Source of the DNA: an uncultured Rhodoplanes sp.
GTDB taxonomy: Bacteria > Pseudomonadota > Alphaproteobacteria > Rhizobiales > Xanthobacteraceae
Assembly (NCBI GenBank): GCA_936924235.1
Contig: CAKZHN010000472.1
Location: 1-19,291 of the forward strand
DNA length: 19,291 nucleotides
Direction of reading: 5' to 3'
Made by a program: the position numbers and the translations under genes. Numbering within the stretch: position 1 is the first letter of the stretch; every line of letters begins with the position of its first letter. This document shows, one piece after another, positions 7,382 through 14,702 of the stretch. The notes under the pieces are model-generated. The model did no database searches. It was not told the DNA's origin and saw only the letters and a list, made by a program, of their open reading frames with translations.

Positions 7382-8193
7382 CCCAGGGCCTTCTTGATCG
7401 CGAGCAGGTCGCGCCAGGCGAGCCGCTTGCCGATCGGCGAGCGCAACAGATACGCCGGATGCAGCATCGGCATGGCGCGGATCTCCCGCGTGCCGGTCTG
7501 GTACGGAAACCAGCGCCCGCGGTTCTTCATGATGCCTTGCACGTTCAGGAGCGCGCCGGTGGACGGCTGGCCGACCGTGACGAGCACGTCCGGATTGCTC
7601 AACTCGATCTGGCGCTGGATGAACGGCAGGCAGATTTGCGTCTCGACCGGCGTCGGCGTGCGGTTGCCCGGCGGCCGCCACGGCACGATGTTGGCGATGT
7701 AGACCTTGCCGCGATCGAGCCCGATCGCGGCCAGCATCCGGTCGAGCAACTGGCCGGACTTGCCGACGAAGGGCAGGCCCTGCCGGTCTTCCTCGGCGCC
7801 CGGCGCCTCGCCGACCAGCATCAGCCGCGAGCCCGGCGTGCCGTCGGCGAACACCAGACGGCTGGCGCCGTTCTTCAGCGCGCAGCCTTCGAAGCGGTCG
7901 AGGATCGTGCGCAACTCGTCGAGGCTTGCGGCGCTGCGTGCGGCTTCGCGCGCCGCCATCACGGCGGCATCGGGCGGTGGCGGCACGGGAACCGCCCGTT
8001 GAACGGGAGCGCTGACCGGCGCGGGTCTTTGAGCTGGCGCTGCGGCCGGCTGCGCCGGTTCCGGCGCGACGGACGGCGCCGGCTCCTCGGCGGACAGCCA
8101 GTCGTTCGGCTCCTCGCGGAGCGCGATATCCACACCCGCTTCGCTGTAGAAAGCGAGCAATTCGCGGTTGGCCCTGTTGCGGTCGATGGTCAT
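7378..8193 (-). CDS. Uracil-DNA glycosylase, family-4-like, without complete Fe-S cysteine set
   Basis: Base-excision repair enzyme removing uracil (deaminated cytosine) from DNA. Residues 1-100 are a helix followed by a Pro/Ala-rich linker. The catalytic domain follows: motif A GEAPGAEED at 128-136 with QGLPFVGKSGQLLD, then YIANIVPWRPPGNRTP (165-180), ICLPF (187-191), and motif B with HPAYLLR (245-251). Family 4 enzymes hold a 4Fe-4S cluster with four Cys. Here the positions read Cys104, Lys107 (in CALK), Trp172 and Cys188, so two of four ligands are gone and the cluster should be absent. I recall from memory a cluster-less class described in Bradyrhizobium diazoefficiens, which this fits. 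The gene is 17 bp downstream of the 8211-8810 gene, without an evident ribosome binding site, so probably co-transcribed. Confidence 0.9.
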   Translation of the reverse strand: MTIDRNRANRELLAFYSEAGVDIALREEPNDWLSAEEPAPSVAPEPAQPAAAPAQRPAPVSAPVQRAVPVPPPPDAAVMAAREAARSAASLDELRTILDRFEGCALKNGASRLVFADGTPGSRLMLVGEAPGAEEDRQGLPFVGKSGQLLDRMLAAIGLDRGKVYIANIVPWRPPGNRTPTPVETQICLPFIQRQIELSNPDVLVTVGQPSTGALLNVQGIMKNRGRWFPYQTGTREIRAMPMLHPAYLLRSPIGKRLAWRDLLAIKKALG

Positions 8194-8210
8194 TGCGATG
8201 GGAAAGATAG

Positions 8211-8810
8211 TCAGTCGAACAGCCGATGGGCAGGTGCGCTCTGCAACAGGCCGATCAGCAGGATGATGACGCCGCCGGCCACGGTGCCGAGCGCAGCGCC
8301 GACGATCGCCATCAAAAACGGCCGAAACCGATCGGGGTTCTGCTCGCCGGCGACCTCCCTGGCGTGCATCTCGATCGCCGTGTTGATCAGCACCTGGATC
8401 TGATCCGGGCTCAGAGGCTTGCCCAGCAGAGGCTTGCCCAGCGGCGCCGCATTGCTCCGATCCTTTTCCTCAGATTCCTTGTCGTCGGAGTCCTTGCCGT
8501 TGGCCGCGCCGTTTGCTTCGCTCTTCAGTGATTCTGCGTAGCGCCACCGCAGCAGCACGCGCGGCTCGCCGCGGAGCGAGTAACTCTTGAAGAATTCCGG
8601 GTGCTGCTCAAAGACGGTTTGCCACTTCTTGCGCTCGGCAAACTTGACGGGAGACTGATCGAGTTGTTCGGACGTCAGCTCTTCGCTCGCCTCGAGCTCC
8701 GCCACCCAGCGATTGAGGGTCGCGGACGACTGGTCGGCGACGCCCATGGCCTGTATCGCCGCGATGACATGCGCCAGGCGGTCCTTCTCCAGATAGTGGC
8801 CCTTCGCCAT
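8211..8810 (-). CDS. Hypothetical tail-anchored membrane protein
   Basis: A 199-residue protein I do not recognise. Residues 1-95 are predicted mostly helical and soluble (DRLAHVIAAIQAMGVADQ, then a WVAELEASEELTSEQ segment). A charged Asp/Lys/Glu/Ser/Asn linker follows (about 97-121), then a small in-frame duplication LGKPLLGKPL (123-132), a helix, and one membrane span near residues 167-191 (AIVGAALGTVAGGVIILLIG) just before a short tail. That makes it likely anchored by its C-terminus with the main body in the cytoplasm. AGGGG stands about 8 bases before the ATG. It heads a probable two-gene unit with the uracil-DNA glycosylase and is divergent from the ETF-QO gene across 79 bp. Confidence 0.75.
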   Translation of the reverse strand: MAKGHYLEKDRLAHVIAAIQAMGVADQSSATLNRWVAELEASEELTSEQLDQSPVKFAERKKWQTVFEQHPEFFKSYSLRGEPRVLLRWRYAESLKSEANGAANGKDSDDKESEEKDRSNAAPLGKPLLGKPLSPDQIQVLINTAIEMHAREVAGEQNPDRFRPFLMAIVGAALGTVAGGVIILLIGLLQSAPAHRLFD

Positions 8811-8839
8811 TGCCTAGCCCCTGAAAGCCCAAGCTAGGG

Positions 8840-8849
8840 TAACATGTTA
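8840..8849. promoter_or_regulatory. Palindrome in the divergent 8211-8810 gene/ETF-QO promoter region
   Basis: A perfect 10-bp palindrome, TAACATGTTA, sits mid-way in the 79-bp gap between two divergent genes, in an AT-rich patch of otherwise GC-rich DNA. TAACAT also resembles a -10 box on either strand. I could not pair it with a convincing -35 on either strand. It may be an operator or an overlapping promoter element. Confidence 0.3.
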
Positions 8850-8889
8850 TGGAGAAAGTCCATGCGCAACGAAGGGTTGTGAGCACGCC

Positions 8890-10539
8890 ATGACGGATGA
8901 GATGCCCAGCCGTGAATCGATGGAGTTCGACGTCGTCATTGTCGGGGCCGGACCCGCAGGACTTGCGGCGGCCATCCATCTCAAGCAGCGGTCGCCGGAG
9001 CTTGGCGTCGTGGTGGTGGAGAAGGGCTCCGAGGTCGGCGCGCACATCCTGTCGGGCGCGGTGATCGACCCGATCGGCCTCGACCGCCTGCTGCCGGAAT
9101 GGCGCTCCGAGGACACGCCGATCAAGACCAAGGTGACCGACGACCGCTTCTACTTTCTCGCCGAGGCGAGGGGGCTGCGGCTGCCGAACTTCATGATGCC
9201 GCCGCTGATGTCGAACCACGGCAACTACATCGTGTCGCTGGGCAACGTCTGCCGCTGGCTCGCCACCAAGGCCGAGGCGCTGGGCGTCGAGATCTATCCG
9301 GGCTTTGCCGCGACCGAGGTGCTGTTCGAGAACGGCGCAGTGGTTGGCGTCGCGACCGGCGACATGGGCATCGCCAAGGACGGCAAGCCGCGCGGCGACT
9401 TCACCCGCGGCATGGAGCTGCGCGCCAAGTACACTCTGTTCGCCGAAGGCGCCCGCGGCAGCCTGTCGAAAGTCCTGATCGCGAACTACGGGCTCGATCG
9501 TGGCCGGCAGCCGCAGAAGTTCGGCATCGGCTTGAAGGAGCTGTGGCAGGTCGCGCCCGACAAGCACAAGCCGGGCCTGGTGCAGCACAGCTTCGGCTGG
9601 CCGCTCGACAATGCCACCGGCGGCGGCTCGTTCCTCTACCACTTCGACGACAACCTGGTGGCGGTCGGCTTCGTCGTGCACCTCAACTACTCGAATCCGT
9701 ATCTGTCGCCGTTCGAGGAGTTCCAGCGCTTCAAGACGCATCCCGACATTCGTGGCACCTTCGAAGGCGGCAAGCGACTGTCCTACGGCGCGCGCGCCAT
9801 CACCGAAGGCGGCTATCAGTCCGTGCCGAAGCTCACCTTCCCGGGCGGCGCGCTGATCGGCTGCGCCGCGGGCTTCGTCAACGTGCCCCGCATCAAGGGC
9901 AGCCACAACGCCATCCTGTCCGGCATGATGGCCGCGTCCCACGTCGCCGAGGCGCTGGCGCAAGGCCGCGCCTACGACGAGATCGCGACCTACGAGGAGG
10001 CTTGGCGCGAGAGCGAGATCGGCAAGGACCTCTGGAAGGTGCGCAACGCCAAGCCCTTGTGGTCGAAGCTCGGCACGTTTCTTGGCATTGCGGCCGGCGG
10101 CCTCGACATGTGGACCAATACGCTCGGCTTCTCGCTGATCGGCACGCTCGCCCACGGCAAGCCGGACTCCGACACGCTCAAGCCGGCGAGCGAGTGTCGC
10201 CCGATCGCCTATGCCAAGCCGGACGGCAAATTGACCTTTGACCGGCTCTCGTCAGTGTTCCTGTCGAACACCAATCACGAGGAGGACCAGCCGCCGCATC
10301 TGCATGTCGGCGACATGGCGCTCCAGGTGTCGTCCGAGCACGACGTCTATGCCGGGCCATCGAGCCGCTACTGCCCGGCGGGCGTCTACGAATGGGTCGA
10401 AGAGGCTGGAAAACCGCGGTTTGTGATTAACGCGCAGAACTGCGTCCACTGCAAAACCTGCGATATCAAGGACCCCAACCGGAACATCACCTGGGTCCCA
10501 CCCGAAGGCAGCGGCGGGCCGAAATATTCAAATATGTGA
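8890..10539 (+). CDS. Electron transfer flavoprotein-ubiquinone oxidoreductase
   Basis: ETF-QO takes electrons from reduced electron transfer flavoprotein (fed by acyl-CoA and amino-acid dehydrogenases) and passes them through FAD and a 4Fe-4S cluster to ubiquinone at the membrane. The 549-residue length is normal for the family. The FAD dinucleotide motif VGAGPAGLAAAIHLK lies at 18-32. The C-terminal ferredoxin-like domain carries the four cluster cysteines Cys495 (RYCPAGVYEW), Cys518, Cys521 and Cys524 (NCVHCKTCDIKDP). The TEGGYQSVPKLTFPGG and GFVNVPRIKGSHNA segments are typical of the ubiquinone-binding/FAD core. The start is ATG 8890 after GTGAG. The ETF alpha/beta genes are not in the window. 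The stop is followed by a 161-bp gap and the TPR gene on the same strand. It functionally meets cydAB and the polyprenyl synthase at the ubiquinone pool. Confidence 0.96.
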   Translation: MTDEMPSRESMEFDVVIVGAGPAGLAAAIHLKQRSPELGVVVVEKGSEVGAHILSGAVIDPIGLDRLLPEWRSEDTPIKTKVTDDRFYFLAEARGLRLPNFMMPPLMSNHGNYIVSLGNVCRWLATKAEALGVEIYPGFAATEVLFENGAVVGVATGDMGIAKDGKPRGDFTRGMELRAKYTLFAEGARGSLSKVLIANYGLDRGRQPQKFGIGLKELWQVAPDKHKPGLVQHSFGWPLDNATGGGSFLYHFDDNLVAVGFVVHLNYSNPYLSPFEEFQRFKTHPDIRGTFEGGKRLSYGARAITEGGYQSVPKLTFPGGALIGCAAGFVNVPRIKGSHNAILSGMMAASHVAEALAQGRAYDEIATYEEAWRESEIGKDLWKVRNAKPLWSKLGTFLGIAAGGLDMWTNTLGFSLIGTLAHGKPDSDTLKPASECRPIAYAKPDGKLTFDRLSSVFLSNTNHEEDQPPHLHVGDMALQVSSEHDVYAGPSSRYCPAGVYEWVEEAGKPRFVINAQNCVHCKTCDIKDPNRNITWVPPEGSGGPKYSNM

Positions 10540-10700
10540 AGTCGATCCCGGCTCTATCGTCACGATGCTGCCACACCGGAGTTTACATGGTGCGGCCGGT
10601 ATCGGGGCGCGGCACCTGTCCTTGCGGCGGCGCAATAAAAAGGCCATTCTGCGAGCGACTCGAAGGGCTGGCGCACCGCCGCCCATGGAGGCATTTACCC
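10540..10700 (+). other. ETF-QO/TPR gap with a degenerate CDGSH-like cysteine motif
   Basis: No standard gene. A frame starting at GTG 10536 stays open through this gap into the TPR gene. It encodes a Cys-rich stretch, GRGTCPCGGAIKRPFCE, with codons for Cys at 10617, 10623 and 10650. The spacing C-x-C-x8-P-F-C is that of CDGSH iron-sulfur proteins (C-x-C-x2-S/T-x3-P-x-C-D-G-x-H), but the D-G-x-H end is lost. One base deleted after the third Cys would give CDDSK, closer to the motif. It may be a decayed gene remnant, an unusual leader, or chance. Confidence 0.3.
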
Positions 10701-12473
10701 GTGATCGTTTCGACGAAATTTCGCCATCTGGCAGGGGTCGTGCTTGGCGCGGCCGCGCTGTGCTTGCCCGCGACGCTGTCGGCGCAGGGCACCTCGCAGA
10801 ACCCGCCTCCGGGGCAGACCTTCACGCCTTCGGCGAGTGAACTCGCCCGGCTGACGATGTCAGGCAGCTATCTCGCGGCCCGCCACGCCGGCACGCAGCG
10901 CGATGCCGGCGCCGCCGCGGCCTACTACCGCGCCGCGCTCCGCAACGATCCGAAGAACACCGAGCTTCTGCAACTCGCCTTCCTGTCGGTGCTGGCCGAG
11001 GGCGATGTCGAGGAGGCCACGCGGCTTGCCGAGCAGGTCATCGTCGTCGACAAGAACGACAAGATCGCCCGGCTGGTCATCGGCGTGAAGGCGCTCAAGC
11101 AGAAGAAGTACCAGGCCGCCAAGCAGAACCTGACGCAGTCGGTGCGCGGACCGATCACCGATCTCGCGGCGACCTTGCTCGCCGCCTGGGCCAGCTACGG
11201 CGCCAACGATGCCAAGAGCGCGGTCGAGTCGATCGACAAGCTGCAGGGCGCCGAGTGGTACGCGCTGTTCAAGGACCTGCACGCAGGCCTGATCCTCGAT
11301 CTTTCGGGAAACAGGAAGGAAGCCGGCAAGCGCTTCGACCGGGCGCAGAAGCTCGACGGCTCTGCGCTGCGCATCGTCGAGTCCTACGGCTCATGGCTGT
11401 CGCGCAACGGCAGCAAGGAAGAGGCGCTCAAGGTCTACAAGGCTTTCGACGCGCAGCTGCCGAAGCATCCGTTGATCGTCGAAGAAATGGACCTGATCAA
11501 CAAGGGCAAGACGGTGCCGCCGCTGGTCGACAGCCCGCAGGCCGGCGCCGCCGAAGTGCTCTACGGGCTCGGCGCAGCGCTCGGCCGCCGCGGCGGCGAG
11601 AACCTCGGGCTGGTTTATCTGCAGCTCGCGCTCTACCTCGCGCCGAACCAGCCGCTGGCGCTGCTCTCGCTCGCCGATCTCTACGAGCAGGTGAAGAACC
11701 CCGAGCTCGCCATCAAGATGTACGAGCGGGTGCCGCAGAATTCGCCGCTGCGCAGGAACGCCGAGATCCAGCTCGCCACCGACCTGGACTCGCTCGACCG
11801 CACCGACGAGGCCAAGGATCGCCTGAAGAAGCTGATCGCCGAGCACAGCGACGACTCCGACGCCATCATGGCGCTGGGCAACATCCAGCGCGGCCGCAAG
11901 GATTTCGAGGAATGCGCGGAGGTCTATGGCAAGGCCATCGCGCTGATCACCAATCCTGAGAAGCCGAACTGGCTGGTCTATTACTTCCGCGGCATCTGCA
12001 ACGAGCGCGCCAAGAAGTGGGACGCCGCCGAGGCAGATTTGAAGATGGGGCTGAAGCTCTTCCCGGATCAGCCGCACATTCTGAACTATCTCGGCTATTC
12101 CTGGATCGACCAGGGCATCAATCTCGACGAGGGCATGCGGATGATCCGCCGCGCCGTCGAGCAGCGGCCCGATGACGGCTATATCGTCGACTCGCTCGGC
12201 TGGGCCTACTACCGGCTCGGCAACTACGACGAGGCGGTGAAGAATCTCGAGCGCGCCGTCGAGCTCAAGCCGGAAGACCCGACCATCAACGACCATCTCG
12301 GCGACGCCTATTGGAAGACCGGGCGGACGCTCGAGGCCAACTTCCAGTGGTCGCACGCCCGCGACCTGAAGCCCGAGCCCGAGGACCTGGTCAAGATCAA
12401 GCAGAAGCTCGCCGGCGGCCTGCCGGAGGAGACCTCGGTCGCCAACGGCAAGAAGAAGCCGGACGGCGGCTAG
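10701..12473 (+). CDS. Large exported tetratricopeptide-repeat protein
   Basis: A 590-residue protein from GTG 10701. This start is chosen because GGAGG lies about 10 bases before it and the product then opens with a proper signal peptide (basic start, LAGVVLGAAALCLPATLSAQ). The upstream extension of the open frame is Cys/Arg-rich and would bury that signal. After export the protein is a chain of TPR-like helix pairs from about residue 45 to 570, clearest near the end (YLGYSWIDQGINLDEGMRMI, SLGWAYYRLGNYDEAVKNLE, HLGDAYWKTGRTLEA), closing with a Lys-rich tail. It is similar in layout to periplasmic or lipoprotein TPR scaffolds of alphaproteobacteria. The partner is unknown. It sits between ETF-QO and ispE, and is ended by a strong terminator 25 bp after the stop, so ispE needs its own promoter or readthrough. 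Confidence 0.88.
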   Translation: MIVSTKFRHLAGVVLGAAALCLPATLSAQGTSQNPPPGQTFTPSASELARLTMSGSYLAARHAGTQRDAGAAAAYYRAALRNDPKNTELLQLAFLSVLAEGDVEEATRLAEQVIVVDKNDKIARLVIGVKALKQKKYQAAKQNLTQSVRGPITDLAATLLAAWASYGANDAKSAVESIDKLQGAEWYALFKDLHAGLILDLSGNRKEAGKRFDRAQKLDGSALRIVESYGSWLSRNGSKEEALKVYKAFDAQLPKHPLIVEEMDLINKGKTVPPLVDSPQAGAAEVLYGLGAALGRRGGENLGLVYLQLALYLAPNQPLALLSLADLYEQVKNPELAIKMYERVPQNSPLRRNAEIQLATDLDSLDRTDEAKDRLKKLIAEHSDDSDAIMALGNIQRGRKDFEECAEVYGKAIALITNPEKPNWLVYYFRGICNERAKKWDAAEADLKMGLKLFPDQPHILNYLGYSWIDQGINLDEGMRMIRRAVEQRPDDGYIVDSLGWAYYRLGNYDEAVKNLERAVELKPEDPTINDHLGDAYWKTGRTLEANFQWSHARDLKPEPEDLVKIKQKLAGGLPEETSVANGKKKPDGG

Positions 12474-12497
12474 GCCGACCGGTTGATCTGAATTTGC

Positions 12498-12532
12498 ACA
12501 ATGCCCGGCTCACGCCGGGCATTGTTGTTTTC
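12498..12532 (+). terminator. Rho-independent terminator after the TPR gene
   Basis: A perfect 12-bp stem, ACAATGCCCGGC (12498-12509) and GCCGGGCATTGT (12514-12525), closes a 4-base loop TCAC and is followed by TGTTTTC. It is the clearest intrinsic terminator in the window and separates the TPR transcript from ispE. Confidence 0.88.
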
Positions 12533-12580
12533 ACAGGGCGGTAGCGACAATCGATGCCGCTCCCGATAAGAGTTGCGCTT

Positions 12581-13450
12581 ATGCCTACTCTCGTCGAACT
12601 CGCTCCCGCCAAGGTCAATCTGACGCTCGCAGTGCTCGGCCGCCGCGCCGACGGCTATCACCTGCTCGACAGCCTCGTGGTGTTTGCAGGCATCGCCGAC
12701 CGCCTGACGCTTGCGCCCGGGCCCGCGCTGTCGCTCAAGGTCGGCGGTGCGACCGCGGAGCAGGCGGGGCCGCTCGACGACAACCTGGTGCTCAAGGCGG
12801 TGCGCGCGCTCGCGGCCGAAACGCCCGGGCTGAAGCTCGGCCGCTTCACTCTGGAGAAGCACCTGCCGGTGGCGGCCGGGCTCGGCGGCGGCTCCTCGGA
12901 CGCCGCCGCGGCGCTGCGGCTCCTGGCCCGCGCCAACCGGCTCGCGCGCAACAATCCGAAGCTCATCAAGGTGGCCCCCTCGATAGGCGCCGACGTGCCG
13001 GTCTGCGTCGATCCAAGGCCCAGGCGCATGCGCGGCATCGGCGAGGCGTTGTCGGCGCCGCTGAAGATGCCGAAGATCGCCGCCGTGATGATCAACCCCG
13101 GCGTCGCGGTGCCGACCAAGGATGTGTTCATGCGGCTCGGGCTCAAGCCCGGCGGGCCGGTGCGCCGCGCCGCGCCGTCGCGCGCGTTGCCGCGCGGGCT
13201 CGAAGAGTTCGTCGCCTATCTCGCCAAGCACGGCAACGACCTCGAGCCGCCGGCGATCGAGATTCAGCCGGTCATCGCACAGGTGCTGGACGGCCTCCGC
13301 GAAACCAAAGGCTGTCTCCTCGCGCGGATGTCCGGCTCGGGCGCGACCTGCTTCGGCCTGTACGTCTCGCCGCGCGCCGCGGCGGCAGCGGCCAAGAGCC
13401 TCTCGGCCGCTCACCCCAAATGGTGGGTCAAGGCCACGAGCTTCGGCTGA
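12581..13450 (+). CDS. ispE: 4-diphosphocytidyl-2-C-methyl-D-erythritol kinase
   Basis: A GHMP-family kinase phosphorylating CDP-ME in the non-mevalonate (MEP) pathway, giving the C5 units for quinone side chains, hopanoids and undecaprenyl carriers. The 289-residue product starts at ATG 12581, as the family opens with E-x-A-P-A-K-x-N-L (here residues 6-14, catalytic-region Lys11). An upstream in-frame ATG (12554) adds nine residues without a better ribosome binding site. GYHLLDS (25-31) contacts the cytidine side, the ATP loop PVAAGLGGGSSDAAA is at 96-110, GADVPVC (136-142) contains the catalytic Asp138, and the GHMP C-terminal MSGSGATCFGLY loop is present. It is downstream of a terminator and convergent with the polyprenyl synthase gene across 11 bp, placing two isoprenoid genes tail to tail. 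Confidence 0.95.
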   Translation: MPTLVELAPAKVNLTLAVLGRRADGYHLLDSLVVFAGIADRLTLAPGPALSLKVGGATAEQAGPLDDNLVLKAVRALAAETPGLKLGRFTLEKHLPVAAGLGGGSSDAAAALRLLARANRLARNNPKLIKVAPSIGADVPVCVDPRPRRMRGIGEALSAPLKMPKIAAVMINPGVAVPTKDVFMRLGLKPGGPVRRAAPSRALPRGLEEFVAYLAKHGNDLEPPAIEIQPVIAQVLDGLRETKGCLLARMSGSGATCFGLYVSPRAAAAAAKSLSAAHPKWWVKATSFG

Positions 13451-13461
13451 CCAGCGTCGCG

Positions 13462-14469
13462 TCAGTGCGTCCGGCCGATGCAGAACTCGACGGCCTCTTC
13501 GAGCGCCTGCTTCATCTCCGACGCCGGATAGAGCGCCAGCGCGTCGCGGGCGATGGCGCCGTAGTGCTGGGCGCGCTTGACGGTGTCTTCCAGCGCGCGG
13601 TGCTTGATCATCAGGCCGACCGCGGTGTCGAAGTCGCTGTCGGAGACCTCGCCCTTCTCCAGCGTCTGCGTCCAGAACGCGCGCTCGCTCTCCGAGCCGC
13701 GGCGGAACGACAGCACCACCGGCAAGGTGATCTTGCCCTCGCGGAAGTCGTCGCCGATGTTCTTGCCGAGCTTGGCCGATTTGCCGCCGTAGTCGAGCGC
13801 GTCGTCGACCAGCTGGAAGGCGATGCCGAGGTTCATGCCGAACGAGCGGCAGGCCGCGGCCTCGGCCTTGGACCGCTGGGTGAGCACCGGGCCGACCTCG
13901 CAGGCCGCGGCGAACAGCTCGGCGGTTTTGGCGCGGATCACGGCGAGATATTCGTCTTCCGTCGTGGCGGTGTTCTTGGCGGCGCCGAGCTGCATCACCT
14001 CGCCCTCGGCGATGACGGCGGCGGCCGACGACAGGATCTCCAGCGCGCGCAGCGAGCCGACCTCGACCATCATCTTGAAGGCCTGACCGAGCAGGAAGTC
14101 GCCGACCAGCACGCTCGCCTCGTTGCCCCACACCTTGCGGGCCGCCGGGCGGCCGCGCCGCATGTCGCTCTGGTCGACCACGTCGTCATGCAGGAGCGTC
14201 GCGGTGTGCATGAATTCCACCGCCGCCGCGAGCTTGATGTGGCCGTCGCCCGAATAGTTGTTGAGCCGTGCCATGGCCAGCGTCAGCATCGGGCGCAGCC
14301 GCTTGCCGCCGGACGAGATCAAGTGATTCGCGACCTCCGGGATCATCGTCACCTCGGAGCCGGTGCGCGACAGGATTTCCGAGTTGACCCGGCCCATGTC
14401 GGCGTTCACGAGCTCGACGAGCCGGTCGATTGTGGCATCTGCCGGACTGAAGGGGACGACGACGGCCAA
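13462..14469 (-). CDS. ispB: Long-chain all-trans polyprenyl diphosphate synthase (octa/decaprenyl type)
   Basis: Condenses isopentenyl diphosphate onto an allylic primer to build the ubiquinone side chain. The start is most likely TTG 14469 (335 aa): GGGAG lies 7-8 bases ahead and the product then begins LAVVVPFSPADATIDRLVEL as in relatives. The frame extends 20 codons upstream to an ATG at 14529 with no homology-like sequence. Residues: GGKRLRP at 54-60, first Asp-rich motif DDVVD at 95-99 in LLHDDVVDQSDMRRGRPA, second DDALD at 222-226. Ala stands five residues before the first Asp motif, where short-chain enzymes carry bulky aromatics, so a long product is expected. Alphaproteobacteria usually make Q10, so decaprenyl is possible and the symbol ispB is generic. 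It is divergent from the GT2 gene. Confidence 0.93.
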   Translation of the reverse strand: MAVVVPFSPADATIDRLVELVNADMGRVNSEILSRTGSEVTMIPEVANHLISSGGKRLRPMLTLAMARLNNYSGDGHIKLAAAVEFMHTATLLHDDVVDQSDMRRGRPAARKVWGNEASVLVGDFLLGQAFKMMVEVGSLRALEILSSAAAVIAEGEVMQLGAAKNTATTEDEYLAVIRAKTAELFAAACEVGPVLTQRSKAEAAACRSFGMNLGIAFQLVDDALDYGGKSAKLGKNIGDDFREGKITLPVVLSFRRGSESERAFWTQTLEKGEVSDSDFDTAVGLMIKHRALEDTVKRAQHYGAIARDALALYPASEMKQALEEAVEFCIGRTH

Positions 14470-14534
14470 AGTGGTTCTCCCGAGCGGGGCAAACGGAAGG
14501 TGCGGACAACGGCGCCCCGCAGATAACACGGGAA

Positions 14535-14563
14535 CACATAGAAGCGCTATGATAAGCGGGCAA
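14535..14563 (-). promoter_or_regulatory. Candidate promoter of the polyprenyl synthase gene
   Basis: Reading the minus strand, TTGCCC (14563-14558) and TATGTG (14540-14535) are 17 bases apart, matching sigma-70 boxes 4/6 and 3/6. An inverted repeat CATAG/CTATG (14537-14541 and 14547-14551) overlaps the -10 box and could be an operator. Support is by pattern only. Confidence 0.3.
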
Positions 14564-14630
14564 GGGTGCTGGCGGGGGATGCGACAGGAATTCTCGGAAT
14601 GCGCGAGGCGGCCGGCAGGCGATGACCCCA

Positions 14631-14702
14631 GAGAGTATCCAAGAGAACGCCCAAGACAGCACCCAACTGAGCGCCCGGAAGAGCGCTGAGGAGAGCGCCC
14701 AA
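14631..14702. repeat. Degenerate 12-bp tandem repeat, six units, ending on the GT2 start codon
   Basis: Six contiguous 12-base units begin at 14631, 14643, 14655, 14667, 14679 and 14691. The consensus is GAGAGCGCCCAA, with matches of 9, 11, 10, 8, 8 and 12 of 12. The preceding 12 bases (14619-14630) match 7/12 and may be a seventh worn unit. The last A is the first base of the ATG at 14702, and the junction of units 5 and 6 forms the GAGGAGAG ribosome binding site. It lies in the 232-bp gap between divergent ispB and GT2 genes. Confidence 0.85.

Noticed and set aside
8608..10155. A 515-codon open frame antisense to ETF-QO
   Set aside because: Composition is Ala/Arg/Glu/Asp-rich with no motif, while the opposite strand carries an unmistakable ETF-QO.
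12470..14131. A 553-codon minus-strand frame over ispE and the polyprenyl synthase
   Set aside because: Arg/Gly-rich and crossing two real genes and a terminator; a shadow frame.
14363..14689. A frame reading the 12-bp repeat as a 4-residue periodic peptide (PRE-type), and its minus-strand LSW-type counterpart
   Set aside because: Both overlap real gene starts and have no ribosome binding site. The periodicity is simply the DNA repeat.
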